Origin: a virus
Virus record (IMG/VR): IMGVR_UViG_3300048839_000092
Span: 1 to 23,557 of that record
Length of the DNA: 23,557 bases
Direction: 5' to 3' (one strand)
Shown: in pieces, positions 6,145 to 14,962 of the stretch
Layout: every line of letters begins with the position of its first letter
Numbering within the stretch: position 1 is the first letter of the stretch
Notes under the pieces: generated by a model
What the model was told of the DNA's origin: nothing
What the model saw: only the letters and a program-made list of their open reading frames with translations
Database searches by the model: none
Program-made: the position numbers and the translations under genes

Positions 6145-6295
6145 AGACCAAGAAAAGCAGCATCACAGAGATGCTGTCAAAGGTCATCGCACTCGTAAAC
6201 ACTTCATTAACTCAGTGAGGGATGAAGAGGCTGATAAGGAAATCATCGAGGAAACTATAATTGGAACAGAAACGATTCAAGACCACCTTCTCTGA
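6113..6295 (+). CDS. Small highly charged hypothetical protein, 60 residues
   Basis: ATG 6113 has a GGAG ribosome binding site at 6105-6108 and overlaps the spanin end by 32 bases. The product is Lys/Arg/His-rich in its first half (KKIQKRHKDQEKQHHRDAVK) and acidic in its second half (DEEADKEIIEE). There is no membrane segment and no Cys. It may bind nucleic acid or another protein, but no family is recognised. Its 3' end overlaps the ribonucleotide reductase start by 35 bases. Confidence 0.55.
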   Translation: MTDKKIQKRHKDQEKQHHRDAVKGHRTRKHFINSVRDEEADKEIIEETIIGTETIQDHLL

Positions 6296-7952
6296 GAATA
6301 TATTCAGGCAAAAATACGCAAATGGACCAAACGATACATGGGATGCCCTTTCAGACAGAGTGGTTGAGGATGTCTGTGGAACTCGATGGGGCACAACTAA
6401 CAAACTCATGTCTGATGGAGACCGTATCCAGCTTAGTCAGTATATTAAGGAGCAGAAATTTATACCCGGTGGGCGTTATCTTTATTACGCCGGACGTGTT
6501 GCGAAATATTTCAACAATTGCTATCTCTTACGTGCCGAGGAAGATACTAGAGAGGAATGGGCAAACATAATGTGGAGGGCAACCTCCTGTTTGATGACTG
6601 GAGGTGGGATTGGTATTGACTACTCAAGATTACGAGCTTCTGGAAAGTCGTTGTCGAGAACTGGAGGAATTGCTTCGGGTCCAATCCCTCTCATGTTTGC
6701 GGTCAACGAAATCGGACGTAATGTTATGCAAGGAGGAAGCAGACGCTCTGCTATTTATGGCTCGCTTAATTGGAGACATGAAGATATACCTCTTTTCCTT
6801 AAAGCAAAGAACTGGCAAGACCAAACCATACTGCAAGGTGTTACCCATTGGGACGCAAAGCAAGTAAACTTTAATCACAATGCCACGCTGGATATGACGA
6901 ATATCTCAGTGAACTACGACAGTACTATGTCGCAAATAGCCGGTTGCTTTGGTGACGATTCTCTCGCACTGAAAAATAGCTATGTCTTTTTAGAAAACTG
7001 CCAACAAGCGATGATGACCGGGGAGCCGGGGTTCAGCTTTAACTTTGGAGACAAGGAAAATGAGACGCTTCGTAACGCTTGCACAGAAGTTACGTCTGAA
7101 GATGATTCTGACGTTTGCAATCTTGGGAGTATCAATGTCGGCAATATTGGCTCTCTGGAAGAACTTAGGGCTGTTGTCGGACTCGCAGCAAAGTTTCTGG
7201 TCTGCGGGACAATACGCGCGGACCTTCCTTACGATAAAGTCTACAAAGTTAGGGAAAAAAACCGTCGCCTCGGTCTTGGGTTGATGGGAATACATGAGTG
7301 GTTACTTAAGAGAGGTCTTAAATATGAAGTGGGTCAAGAACTACACCATTGGCTCGCAGCCTATCGAGATGAGTCGGAGCGAGGCGCTAATGAGCATTGC
7401 GACAGGCTGTTCGTATCTCGGCCTATGGCTTATCGTGCTATCGCTCCTACTGGCAGTATTGGTATCCTTGCAGCCACTACTACTGGCATTGAGCCACTAT
7501 ATGCTGTGGCTTATAAGCGTAGGTATCTTACTGATGGTACTAGGTGGAAGTATGAATATGTGGTGGATTCTACAGCCGATTTTCTCATCAAAGAATACGG
7601 AATCAACCCAGACAAAATCGAAACCGCATCAGACCTAGCGAGTGATTATGAGCGAAGAATTAGATTCCAAGCGGACGTACAGGATTACGTTGACATGTCA
7701 ATCTCAAGCACCATTAACTTACCTGCTTGGGGCACAAAAGAAAATAACGAGGACAAGATTGAGCAATTTGCACTGGTTCTTGGAAGATATGCTCCACGAC
7801 TGCGCGGTTTCACGTGCTATCCAGATGGAAGTAGAGGAGGTCAGCCAATAACAAAGGTAGACTATGAAGAAGCAATCAAGCACAAAGGAACAGTCTTTGC
7901 CGAGAACGACATATGCGACATTACCGGAAAAGGAGGAACGTGTGGAGTGTGA
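6261..7952 (+). CDS. nrdJ: Ribonucleotide reductase, class II (adenosylcobalamin-dependent) type
   Basis: The 563-residue enzyme reduces ribonucleotides to deoxyribonucleotides for phage DNA synthesis. Active-site residues are in order: C87 (NNCYLL) and C286 (DVCNLGS) form the redox pair; N272-A-C274-T-E276 carries the thiyl-radical Cys with the catalytic Asn and Glu; PTGSIG (396-401) binds substrate phosphate. The C-terminal C552/C561 pair (CDITGKGGTCGV) fits the swinging reducing arm. There is no ATP-cone, no class I tyrosine pair near the end, and no nrdB neighbour. FTCYPDGSRGG is a class II-like feature. The start is TTG 6261, supported by GAGGAAA at 6248-6254. At 563 residues it is shorter than typical class II enzymes, so allosteric control is probably reduced. 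B12 would have to come from the host. Confidence 0.85.
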   Translation: MEQKRFKTTFSENIFRQKYANGPNDTWDALSDRVVEDVCGTRWGTTNKLMSDGDRIQLSQYIKEQKFIPGGRYLYYAGRVAKYFNNCYLLRAEEDTREEWANIMWRATSCLMTGGGIGIDYSRLRASGKSLSRTGGIASGPIPLMFAVNEIGRNVMQGGSRRSAIYGSLNWRHEDIPLFLKAKNWQDQTILQGVTHWDAKQVNFNHNATLDMTNISVNYDSTMSQIAGCFGDDSLALKNSYVFLENCQQAMMTGEPGFSFNFGDKENETLRNACTEVTSEDDSDVCNLGSINVGNIGSLEELRAVVGLAAKFLVCGTIRADLPYDKVYKVREKNRRLGLGLMGIHEWLLKRGLKYEVGQELHHWLAAYRDESERGANEHCDRLFVSRPMAYRAIAPTGSIGILAATTTGIEPLYAVAYKRRYLTDGTRWKYEYVVDSTADFLIKEYGINPDKIETASDLASDYERRIRFQADVQDYVDMSISSTINLPAWGTKENNEDKIEQFALVLGRYAPRLRGFTCYPDGSRGGQPITKVDYEEAIKHKGTVFAENDICDITGKGGTCGV

Positions 7953-8022
7953 CCATAGGTGGGAAGAGTGCGGATTCTTTTATCGATGTTACAAGTGTGG
8001 TCAAGTTGAGTACGTAGACTGA
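7942..8022 (+). CDS. Very small Cys/His-rich (zinc-ribbon-like) protein, 26 residues or 52 with an upstream start
   Basis: In the frame overlapping the 3' end of the reductase, a GTG at 7942 follows a perfect AGGAGG (7931-7936) at 5-base spacing. It encodes CDHRWEECGFFYRCYKCG near its start, with Cys and His ligands in a C-x-H...C...C-x2-C pattern. An in-frame ATG at 7864 with AAAGG upstream would give 52 residues. The TGA stop shares a base with the ATG of the glycosyltransferase (TGATG). Metal binding is inferred from ligand spacing. Function is unknown. Confidence 0.55.
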   Translation: MECDHRWEECGFFYRCYKCGQVEYVD

Positions 8023-8672
8023 TGTTCAAGTGCCTCATCTCTACAGCATCGGCAGGTTGGTGTAGGTCAGCATTCCCATACAGCCTGTTTAACTTAGTAC
8101 GCTACTTCCATTCTAAACGGATTTGGCCGGAAGAAGACTTCCAAGTTCTAGACTTTAACATTTATGAGGGGTCTTGGATCTCTCACCAACGAGAGAAGAC
8201 TATTTTAGATGCTCTTAAAGAAGATTGGTCCCACGTACTCTTCATCGACGACGACATGGGGTTCAACCCAGATACTCTTCATCGTCTCGCCGGGCGTCGG
8301 GTGCCCTTGGTGGGTTGTAACTACAGAAAGCGGAGACCTCCTGCCGAATTCCTTGCCAAACGAAACGGGAAGATTATCGAAACAACAGACGAAACTTCCG
8401 GACTAGAGCCGGTAGACTTTATGGGGTTTGGTTTCTTCTTGGCGGAGATGAATGTCTTCAGAAATATCCCGCAACCTTGGTTTGACTCTCAATGGCAGGG
8501 TGGTGGTGACTACTCTACTGAGGATGCTTACTTTATGACTAAGGCTAGGGATCATGGTTACGAAGTTCTTCTAGACCACGACACCAGTAAGCTCATCTGG
8601 CATAACGGGAATGTAGCTTACACCTATAAAGACGACTTCACGAATATAAATAAAATATTCAAGACTGCATAA
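8022..8672 (+). CDS. GT-A-fold glycosyltransferase-like protein
   Basis: The 216-residue protein has the look of a GT2-like, GT-A enzyme. An N-terminal strand/helix region (with QREK near 56) precedes VLFIDDDMGF with the metal/nucleotide-sugar DDD motif at 76-78. A VGCNYRKR strand follows, then a FMGFGFFLAE acceptor-side motif, then a STEDAYF acidic motif, and a HDTSKLIWHNG segment with candidate metal-binding His. There are no membrane segments. Acceptor and sugar are unknown; modification of host surface glycans, virion protein or DNA bases are all possible. It is the last gene of the + strand operon, ending just before the shared terminator. Confidence 0.7.
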   Translation: MFKCLISTASAGWCRSAFPYSLFNLVRYFHSKRIWPEEDFQVLDFNIYEGSWISHQREKTILDALKEDWSHVLFIDDDMGFNPDTLHRLAGRRVPLVGCNYRKRRPPAEFLAKRNGKIIETTDETSGLEPVDFMGFGFFLAEMNVFRNIPQPWFDSQWQGGGDYSTEDAYFMTKARDHGYEVLLDHDTSKLIWHNGNVAYTYKDDFTNINKIFKTA

Positions 8673-8701
8673 AAGAAAAGGCCCCGAAAGGGGCCTTTTT
8701 T
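8671..8701. terminator. Bidirectional intrinsic terminator between convergent operons
   Basis: A perfect GGCCCC-GAAA-GGGGCC stem-loop (8680-8695) is flanked by an A-rich run on the left (8671-8679) and seven T on the right (8695 onward). It therefore reads as a Rho-independent terminator on both strands. It lies exactly between the glycosyltransferase stop and the opposing gene stop, whose TAA overlaps the T tract. Confidence 0.95.
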
Positions 8702-8972
8702 ATTCCAGTTCTCGTATATGTTTTATCATCCCTATGGGGATTTGTAATCGACAGTTAGTGTTAAATTCTCCATCACATATAGTTGATGCCACGATTATGT
8801 GGTTATCTCCTACATGAGTAAGAAATCCTACAGTCAAGACCAACTCGTCTTTGGCTGGCTTCACTCCCTCCCATCCGGTATCCGCCGCCGCGTCGTCCCA
8901 TACAACCTCCACCATCCCAAAAGGAACAGGGCCGCTAAGAAAAGAAACGTCAATTAGTTTGGGCTTGTCCAT
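8700..8972 (-). CDS. Conserved-looking hypothetical phage protein, 90 residues
   Basis: It is the last gene of the leftward virion operon; its stop overlaps the terminator T tract. The start is ATG at 8972 (MDKPK), preceded by GGAGG at 7-base spacing; the frame also offers a TTG one codon earlier. The protein is beta-rich: LIDVSFLSGPVPFGMVEV, a WDD...TGWEG loop, HIIVASTICDGEFN and QIPIGMIKHIREL. There is no membrane segment. I have an impression of similar proteins in other podoviruses at the end of structural modules, but I know no function. Confidence 0.65.
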   Translation of the reverse strand: MDKPKLIDVSFLSGPVPFGMVEVVWDDAAADTGWEGVKPAKDELVLTVGFLTHVGDNHIIVASTICDGEFNTNCRLQIPIGMIKHIRELE

Positions 8973-9276
8973 CAATAAACCTCCGAAGTTCTGTCATCCG
9001 TTTCATAAACGACTTCTCGTTAGTTTTCTTATAATGGGCAAGCCTATTTTGTAGATAGGTTACGTGGTTTGTGGAGTTCTTGAGAAAAGATTCGGCAAGC
9101 TTGGGTCCGTGGCATACTGTAGTGTCTAACATACAGGCGGCTAACGGAAGGCCAAGATCATCCCACTCATCTTTCCAATACATGTCGTAATACATTTGAA
9201 CTGCCTGTTGAGGCTTTAAGTCGGCTATGTATTCGTGCTCTAACACAAAAGGGATTATTTGGTGGTATAAACTCAT
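8950..9276 (-). CDS. Shortened GH108/peptidoglycan-hydrolase-like protein
   Basis: The 108-residue protein matches the order of motifs in the GH108 (ZliS-like) N-acetylmuramidase family, but with a gap. An N-terminal FVLEHE could represent the start of the catalytic helix. It then jumps straight to AVQMYYDMYW, the family's Y..YW region, then LPLAACMLDTTVCHGPKLAES (family: D..VN.G...A), LQNRLAHYKK, and FMKRMTELRRFI (family: F..GW..R...L). The segment that normally holds HEGGY..DP.D.GG.T is missing, so muramidase activity is doubtful. It overlaps the giant ejection protein gene by ATGA, suggesting a virion or ejection-apparatus role. An unrelated helical protein is the alternative. Confidence 0.45.
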   Translation of the reverse strand: MSLYHQIIPFVLEHEYIADLKPQQAVQMYYDMYWKDEWDDLGLPLAACMLDTTVCHGPKLAESFLKNSTNHVTYLQNRLAHYKKTNEKSFMKRMTELRRFIDGQAQTN

Positions 9277-12200
9277 TGTTTTAGTCTGGTTATAAATGCA
9301 TCCACAGCCGGCTTAGATTTGTTGTTTGCTGCTTCGGCTAGTCTGTCTAGGTAAGTTCTATGGCGGTTCTTCCAATCTCTATCTAGCTGAGCTTGGGCCG
9401 CTAGAGTATCTGGATCACCTCCCCATTCTATATATCTGGTAATCAATTTTGCAGAGTATTCCGGGCTGTTTAGGATGATGTTTCCTCGGAAAGTATCGGC
9501 AATCTTTTGTCGTTGTTGGTCAGCAAAGGTGTTCTTCTTCTTTGCTTGAAAATCCTTCTCTCTATACAAAGCTTCGTCCGTGCTACGGAATCCAAACATA
9601 CGCTTGTTAGAATCTGACTTTGTTCTTGGATACTGTCCACCACCCCTAGCAGGGTCTTTTGTAGATTGTACGTAAGCGCCGTCTTTCATTCCGGGCATAA
9701 ATTCCTCATAAATACCACGAAGCGCGGGCGGTGTGACGTTATATCCTGCCGCAAGAGCGTCCGATTTATCACCCCCAGATGTAAGGTACTTACCAACTTC
9801 CAAAATACCGGATGCTACGTCCCAACCAACATTTACGTATGGGAACAAGTCTCTAAAAGTCTCTACTGGATTTAGTGGGTCTACTGGTAGAATGTCCGCT
9901 TGGCTAAATCGAGTGTATATGTTATAACCAGACAGTGAGGATACTGGACCGACAGATACCAACTCTGGAGTTTGCAGTATTAGCCCCTTTAAGGAAAACT
10001 CCTCTACTTTTCTCGGCAGTGGTCGAAACTCTCTGACCATCGCCTTTGCCAGATCTATTAGTTTATCAGCTTCGTCAATACCGATAAAGCCAACCAATCC
10101 TCCCATAGCATACGTAGTTGCCAAGAAATAGAACAGGGGCATTGGATTACCATTTTGAGCCTTCAAGACATTTGAGTATAGCTGAGAATAATAGTTGAAT
10201 TTGAATCCAGTAAAAGTATTAAGGGCATGGCCCGTAAGACCCATGTAGTCAAATATAGCAGCACGCTCCTGTGGTCGGTAATCAACCATAGTATAGTTCG
10301 TGGCTTCCTCCGCCTTTCTAAGTAGCGCCAACCTACCATCTGCTGTATCTGCAAATTTACCTGACTGGCTTAGATGTGATACAAAGCTTGCAAATGCCGC
10401 CGTTCTTGCCAACTTCTCGGTAAGTACGACGTTAAAGGAAGAATATTTAGTGACATCCGATGCTATTTTGGGCATCTTCAAATCCATGATGTCTGTCGTA
10501 GGATTGATGTCTATCATCCCGTTAGCTTCCATATACGCAAACATATCTTTTGCCAACGGATTTGCGTTGTCCCAAACAAAACTTTGTTTGGTAAAAGCAG
10601 CTTCGCCTTCTATTAGACCTGCTTGGGCAAGAAAAGCAAACGTGTCTTGTTGTGTTTTTACTGGATTATGAGAATATCCGTTAAAAGACAAGTCATTGTG
10701 TTTTGCAGCAGTAAATATAGGCTGCATCATTTGGGCCAAACTAAAAGGAAGGTTTCCCATACCTAGAGTATGGGCATAAAAACCACCCTTAGACATTCCA
10801 AGAGAAGACTCTAGTGTTTTTGTGCTGGTCCCTAATGCATAAGCAAGTCCATTTTCCATTGTGCTAAAGAAGTCTTTTGACCCCAAACCTGCATGACGGC
10901 GAGCATAAACAGTAGCCCATTTAGCAACATTAGGGTGTCCCTTTGTAAACTCCTCGTCTGACAAAAGCTTTCGTGCATCTGTCATAGACCTTTGGTACGA
11001 AGCCCACATATATGCATTCCGCATATACTCAATCTGCTGAATGAACATATCCCGAGCATCAGAGGCACTGTCTCCAACCAGCCTACGAGCAATGAATGAG
11101 TTGTCATCATTAGCCCAAGGACGATTGCCTCTCCAACCCTGAGTTCCACTCTTCTTCATGAAGTGCTTTTCTTGCTGACCAATATCGACAGTACGAAGAG
11201 CAGCCTCCTCTTTCAAGGCTTCCCTGATTTCCTTTGCTGCGATACTATCGCTGTCCAATAAAGACAAGATATCCGCGTACATCGAACGGAAAGGTGAACT
11301 ATCTCCTTTACCACCAACATAGCGGATTTGGTCTACTATATACTTGTTCTCGTCTATAAGACCTTTCTGCTTGAGGTACTTTAAAGCGTGATTAGCTGCA
11401 TACCTATTGTTCTCTTTAATATAGGTTACGACTTTTCCACGTTGAGGTCTGCCTTTCTCGTCAAATACACGCTCATAGATTCCGATAGTCCAAGGCCCAT
11501 TCCAGCGGTGTGAAATATAGGCTTGTTCGTAAGGAATCTCAGGAAGCTGTAGTTTTTTACGTTCTTCATTTTGCATGGTCCACGTATCGTCTAAAGCCTT
11601 CCTGAAAGGTTCATAGACTTCGACGATCTGTTGTGGTACTCCAGCTCTAGTAAGCTCCTCACTAGAGAACCTACTCTTACGCTTTGACTCCTCTACAAAG
11701 ATCTTTTGCATAATCTTCACAGCTTTGTCGTTACGCAGGAAAGGCTTTAGTTGCTCTTCCAGAGGGCGGACGACTTCACGGTTATAATATTGTCCTTTCT
11801 TCCACCCTGAGTCCATTAGTTTATGGAACCAGAGTACAATAGGATTGCCGTTATTGTGTTCAGCTACAGCAAGAGCACCGGGAGCAAACGAAGAGGTCTT
11901 TCCTATGTCAGGATGAGCCTTTAGCTCCTCTAGTTTGGCAGGAGTAAGTGGCTCTGCTTCAGGGATTAACTGAACTCCCTTAATGCCTGCTTTCTCAAAT
12001 ACAGATTGTTTCTTGTCTATGTCAAGCTTTGGCTTGATAGATTCCAGCTCAGCACGCTCTCGATTGACTTCAGCAATAAAGTCATCGGAGCTTTTACGCC
12101 AGCTACGGGTAAGGCTTAGAAACTTTTGCTTGGCCTTATACGGGTCCCAAGTTCCCTTAGCCCCACCACGTTGTGATTTAAGCACGCCTTGTGGGGGAGT

Positions 12201-13979
12201 TTCTCCATAAGTCCTGAAAATCCTTTCCGGAAACTTAAGAATATATTCCCCATCTTCCGATTTAATAGCGGAGAACTTTTGAGTATTCCAACGGGTAGGT
12301 TCTCCCTTCTCCAGAATAATACGAACTGGGTATTTATCTACACCAAGTTCCTTAAAGATATCCCCACGGTGTCTCCCTTCGTGGCCAAAGACCTCAACCC
12401 TGCTAGGATTGTTAGGATCTACGCCCACCATAAGATATGGGATGTCCGCTAGTCCGCGGCTTGAGTTAATACCTGTGCGAATCTCTGCTCGTTTTTGGTC
12501 AAGAGTACCTGTCTTGTCTCCAGCCGTATTCATATAATGAGCTGGACGTTTAATGGACAGTTTATGAAAATCGTCAGCACTCAACCAAACAAGTGTTTCT
12601 CTTGAGTTTGGGTTACGTGCGTTTCTTTCCGCAACCTCCATTTCCCAAACATCAAACGTACCTCTGAATCTATTCCAAGTAGCCTCATCTCCTAATTTCC
12701 TGAGCATGTCAGCTACCTTTCCTATACCCAATAGGTCAGGATGAATTGCTCCACTTTGTTTGGTTAAAGCAGCAACTCTCTTAACAGACTCGTTATAGTC
12801 TTTTACGCTAGTTGGCGTATCTCCAAGCTCAGCGCGCTCTTTTTGTAGCTGATCAAGTTTTCCATATTCAGAGTCTAAAAGCTTATTCTCTAAACCTACA
12901 TTTTCTGAAGTTCTTCCTGCCTTCCACGACTCGGCAAAATCTTCGATGTTTTCGATACGCCCATACTGATCCGTTATACGAGATTCGGCACCTTCGATAG
13001 AAGTACGCAGTGGGGACTGTACATCGGCGTCAAACAAACCCAACTGACCGTCAATCCCTGTTTCCATATTCTGTTCAAGTCGAGTAACTTCCCCGCCAAT
13101 ATCAAAGGGATTTACTCTACCTGTCGTATCTACAATAGGAGGCTCTAGCGGAAGATCTAGTTGACGTTGCGGAATAGGTTGCGGAGCAGAAGGCTCTGGT
13201 TCTGGGGGTTGTCTAATATTTTCTAAATTCTTACCTACTTGCTTTGGATCTACATCTATCTTAGATTTTGATTTTTTACTGTGATCTGCAAGAATATAAG
13301 AAGGTACAATATCTACTACTCGTTGAATCCAATATTCTTGAGAAGTTGGTGTAAATTGTTCCTGCGCCTTTTCGTACTCAGACAGAATTTGACGAGCAAT
13401 TTCATCAGCAGCAACTCCACTAACCAAATTGGTAATGACGGAAACAACTGGTTTTAGTAGAGGAATGGCTGCCATTGCTCCCATACCGCCAATTTGAACT
13501 TGGGCGACAGTAGTTGCTTTTTCAGGAGAAACTCCCTCATCCATAAGTCTCTTTTGAAGCATTGTGGAGCCGCCTAAAATACCCGGCACTGCTGTCATAG
13601 GACCACCGCCAATAACAGGCAAAACTGCGGCCGTGGACTCTAAAGCTTGCCCAGCAAATGACTTCGGAGGAGACCAAGCCTTTTCAATCATTGTTTGGCT
13701 TAACTTTAACTCTTGCTCTGCTTTATTACGAAGTTCATCGGCACGCTCTTGATTGCCAAACAGCTTATTTGAAGTTGCTTGTAACTGCCTACCCCCATAA
13801 ACAATAGAAGCTAATCCACTTGCTAAACCTCTAGGTACAGCTCTACCCATACCTTCATACCAAGGTGTTTCTGGAGGACGTTGCTTATGGAATTCGTTAG
13901 CCCATGCCCAAGCAGTTTGCTCGTCAGGGGCATCGACGTCGTATTCCTTACCCTCAACTGTAACTACGAAAGGTTTCAT
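9273..13979 (-). CDS. Giant internal virion / ejection protein, 1568 residues
   Basis: The gene accounts for a fifth of the window and lies in the late operon after the tail genes, where podoviruses encode large ejection proteins (T7 gp16-like position). The N-terminus (1-30) has a beta-type segment, KEYDVDAPDEQTAWAWANEF. Hydrophobic Gly/Ala-rich stretches follow at about 110-210 and again near 1275-1300, suitable for membrane insertion during DNA entry. A Pro-rich linker is near 255-285. At about 528-560 a VEVFGHEGRHRGDIFKELG patch resembles ParB-like/polyvalent-protein domains. The rest is largely helical and charged, and the C-terminal 140 residues are basic and Lys-rich. No transglycosylase motif was found by eye. 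Overlap with both neighbours is ATGA. Role is inferred from size, position and composition. Confidence 0.7.
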   Translation of the reverse strand: MKPFVVTVEGKEYDVDAPDEQTAWAWANEFHKQRPPETPWYEGMGRAVPRGLASGLASIVYGGRQLQATSNKLFGNQERADELRNKAEQELKLSQTMIEKAWSPPKSFAGQALESTAAVLPVIGGGPMTAVPGILGGSTMLQKRLMDEGVSPEKATTVAQVQIGGMGAMAAIPLLKPVVSVITNLVSGVAADEIARQILSEYEKAQEQFTPTSQEYWIQRVVDIVPSYILADHSKKSKSKIDVDPKQVGKNLENIRQPPEPEPSAPQPIPQRQLDLPLEPPIVDTTGRVNPFDIGGEVTRLEQNMETGIDGQLGLFDADVQSPLRTSIEGAESRITDQYGRIENIEDFAESWKAGRTSENVGLENKLLDSEYGKLDQLQKERAELGDTPTSVKDYNESVKRVAALTKQSGAIHPDLLGIGKVADMLRKLGDEATWNRFRGTFDVWEMEVAERNARNPNSRETLVWLSADDFHKLSIKRPAHYMNTAGDKTGTLDQKRAEIRTGINSSRGLADIPYLMVGVDPNNPSRVEVFGHEGRHRGDIFKELGVDKYPVRIILEKGEPTRWNTQKFSAIKSEDGEYILKFPERIFRTYGETPPQGVLKSQRGGAKGTWDPYKAKQKFLSLTRSWRKSSDDFIAEVNRERAELESIKPKLDIDKKQSVFEKAGIKGVQLIPEAEPLTPAKLEELKAHPDIGKTSSFAPGALAVAEHNNGNPIVLWFHKLMDSGWKKGQYYNREVVRPLEEQLKPFLRNDKAVKIMQKIFVEESKRKSRFSSEELTRAGVPQQIVEVYEPFRKALDDTWTMQNEERKKLQLPEIPYEQAYISHRWNGPWTIGIYERVFDEKGRPQRGKVVTYIKENNRYAANHALKYLKQKGLIDENKYIVDQIRYVGGKGDSSPFRSMYADILSLLDSDSIAAKEIREALKEEAALRTVDIGQQEKHFMKKSGTQGWRGNRPWANDDNSFIARRLVGDSASDARDMFIQQIEYMRNAYMWASYQRSMTDARKLLSDEEFTKGHPNVAKWATVYARRHAGLGSKDFFSTMENGLAYALGTSTKTLESSLGMSKGGFYAHTLGMGNLPFSLAQMMQPIFTAAKHNDLSFNGYSHNPVKTQQDTFAFLAQAGLIEGEAAFTKQSFVWDNANPLAKDMFAYMEANGMIDINPTTDIMDLKMPKIASDVTKYSSFNVVLTEKLARTAAFASFVSHLSQSGKFADTADGRLALLRKAEEATNYTMVDYRPQERAAIFDYMGLTGHALNTFTGFKFNYYSQLYSNVLKAQNGNPMPLFYFLATTYAMGGLVGFIGIDEADKLIDLAKAMVREFRPLPRKVEEFSLKGLILQTPELVSVGPVSSLSGYNIYTRFSQADILPVDPLNPVETFRDLFPYVNVGWDVASGILEVGKYLTSGGDKSDALAAGYNVTPPALRGIYEEFMPGMKDGAYVQSTKDPARGGGQYPRTKSDSNKRMFGFRSTDEALYREKDFQAKKKNTFADQQRQKIADTFRGNIILNSPEYSAKLITRYIEWGGDPDTLAAQAQLDRDWKNRHRTYLDRLAEAANNKSKPAVDAFITRLKQ

Positions 13980-14962
13980 CGTGGCCTAACTGCTCCCGGA
14001 GGCATTGGTGGGACTCCACCCGGCTGCTGTTGTTGTGGATAAGGCAGGTTTGGATTGGCAGGGGGATGTACCTGTACACCGCCACCTTGAGCTGTCCTAC
14101 CAGTATCTATAGTGCCCGCTCTCCGAGCATCTTCTCTGAGTTTAATTGCAGCTTGGTTTTGTTCTGCAAACTTATTAGCCATTTCTTCGTATTTCTGGGC
14201 GGTTGCTATGTCACCGGCTTCTCTAGCAGCTTCGGCTGCGTACATCATTTCAACAGCAGCTTTTTCAAAGTCTTGTTTATTGGCGTATCTCTGTGCGCTT
14301 GCAACCTTTACTTGAGCCACCCTCATAGCCCTATCTGTACGCTCCTTTTCAACTGCTAGTCGAGTTTGTCTATCTGCTTCAATTCTAGTAGCTTGCTCTC
14401 TTCCTTTGCGTGAATTATTGTACAGTCCGTCCTGAAGTGCTTTCCACTGTTCTGGAGATCTGCTGGCAGCTAAGATGTTGTTCATAAAAATCTCGGGCAG
14501 TTGTAACTCTGTTCCAAGCTTTAAAAGCTTCTCTTCCATTCCTTGAGAGTAAGGCATGTTCATGATAGTATCTTCAAAGGCTTCTCGAAGTTTGTCAAAG
14601 AGTTCTGTCTTCTTCTTTTGATCTTCTACGGAGATGCGCTTTGCGGCTCCTTGAACACCACCAGTCGCTTCAAATATGTTTCCAGTGCGTTGTTTATCTA
14701 GAACTTGCTCTCTGGTTAAATCAGTTCCAACTCTGCGAGAATTTATATCGACACGTTTTCCTTCCATTTCTAAAGGGTGCATTTCGGATTTACGCCTGTT
14801 TTCTGCTTCGGCCATTAGATTAGCAAGTAGGGTCTTTTGTAGGTCTGCTTTCTGCTGTTGCTGTTGAGCATGCATAAGCTGCCCAAGGACAAAAGACCCC
14901 TGCCCTGCTCCTGCGACATTTAGCAGATCGTTTACGTTACCTTGGAAGAAAGGGAAACTCAT
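13976..14962 (-). CDS. Coiled-coil internal virion protein, 328 residues
   Basis: The protein starts with MSFPFFQGNVNDLLN and soon becomes Gln/Ala-rich and strongly helical, with long charged coiled-coil regions (about 30-70 and 175-275) rich in Arg, Glu, Ala and Lys. The C-terminal 45 residues are Pro/Gly/Gln-rich and presumably disordered. There are no Cys, no signal peptide and no membrane segment. It sits between two other late proteins with ATGA overlaps on both sides, matching the set of two to three ejection proteins encoded together in podoviruses. A role in the internal core or ejection tube is inferred. Confidence 0.6.
   Translation of the reverse strand: MSFPFFQGNVNDLLNVAGAGQGSFVLGQLMHAQQQQQKADLQKTLLANLMAEAENRRKSEMHPLEMEGKRVDINSRRVGTDLTREQVLDKQRTGNIFEATGGVQGAAKRISVEDQKKKTELFDKLREAFEDTIMNMPYSQGMEEKLLKLGTELQLPEIFMNNILAASRSPEQWKALQDGLYNNSRKGREQATRIEADRQTRLAVEKERTDRAMRVAQVKVASAQRYANKQDFEKAAVEMMYAAEAAREAGDIATAQKYEEMANKFAEQNQAAIKLREDARRAGTIDTGRTAQGGGVQVHPPANPNLPYPQQQQPGGVPPMPPGAVRPR

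Noticed and set aside
7294-7638. Hydrophobic 114-residue ORF that looks like a holin inside the reductase gene
   Set aside because: It lies out of frame within the well-supported class II reductase, over conserved motifs such as PTGSIG. The hydrophobicity is a by-product of the frame.
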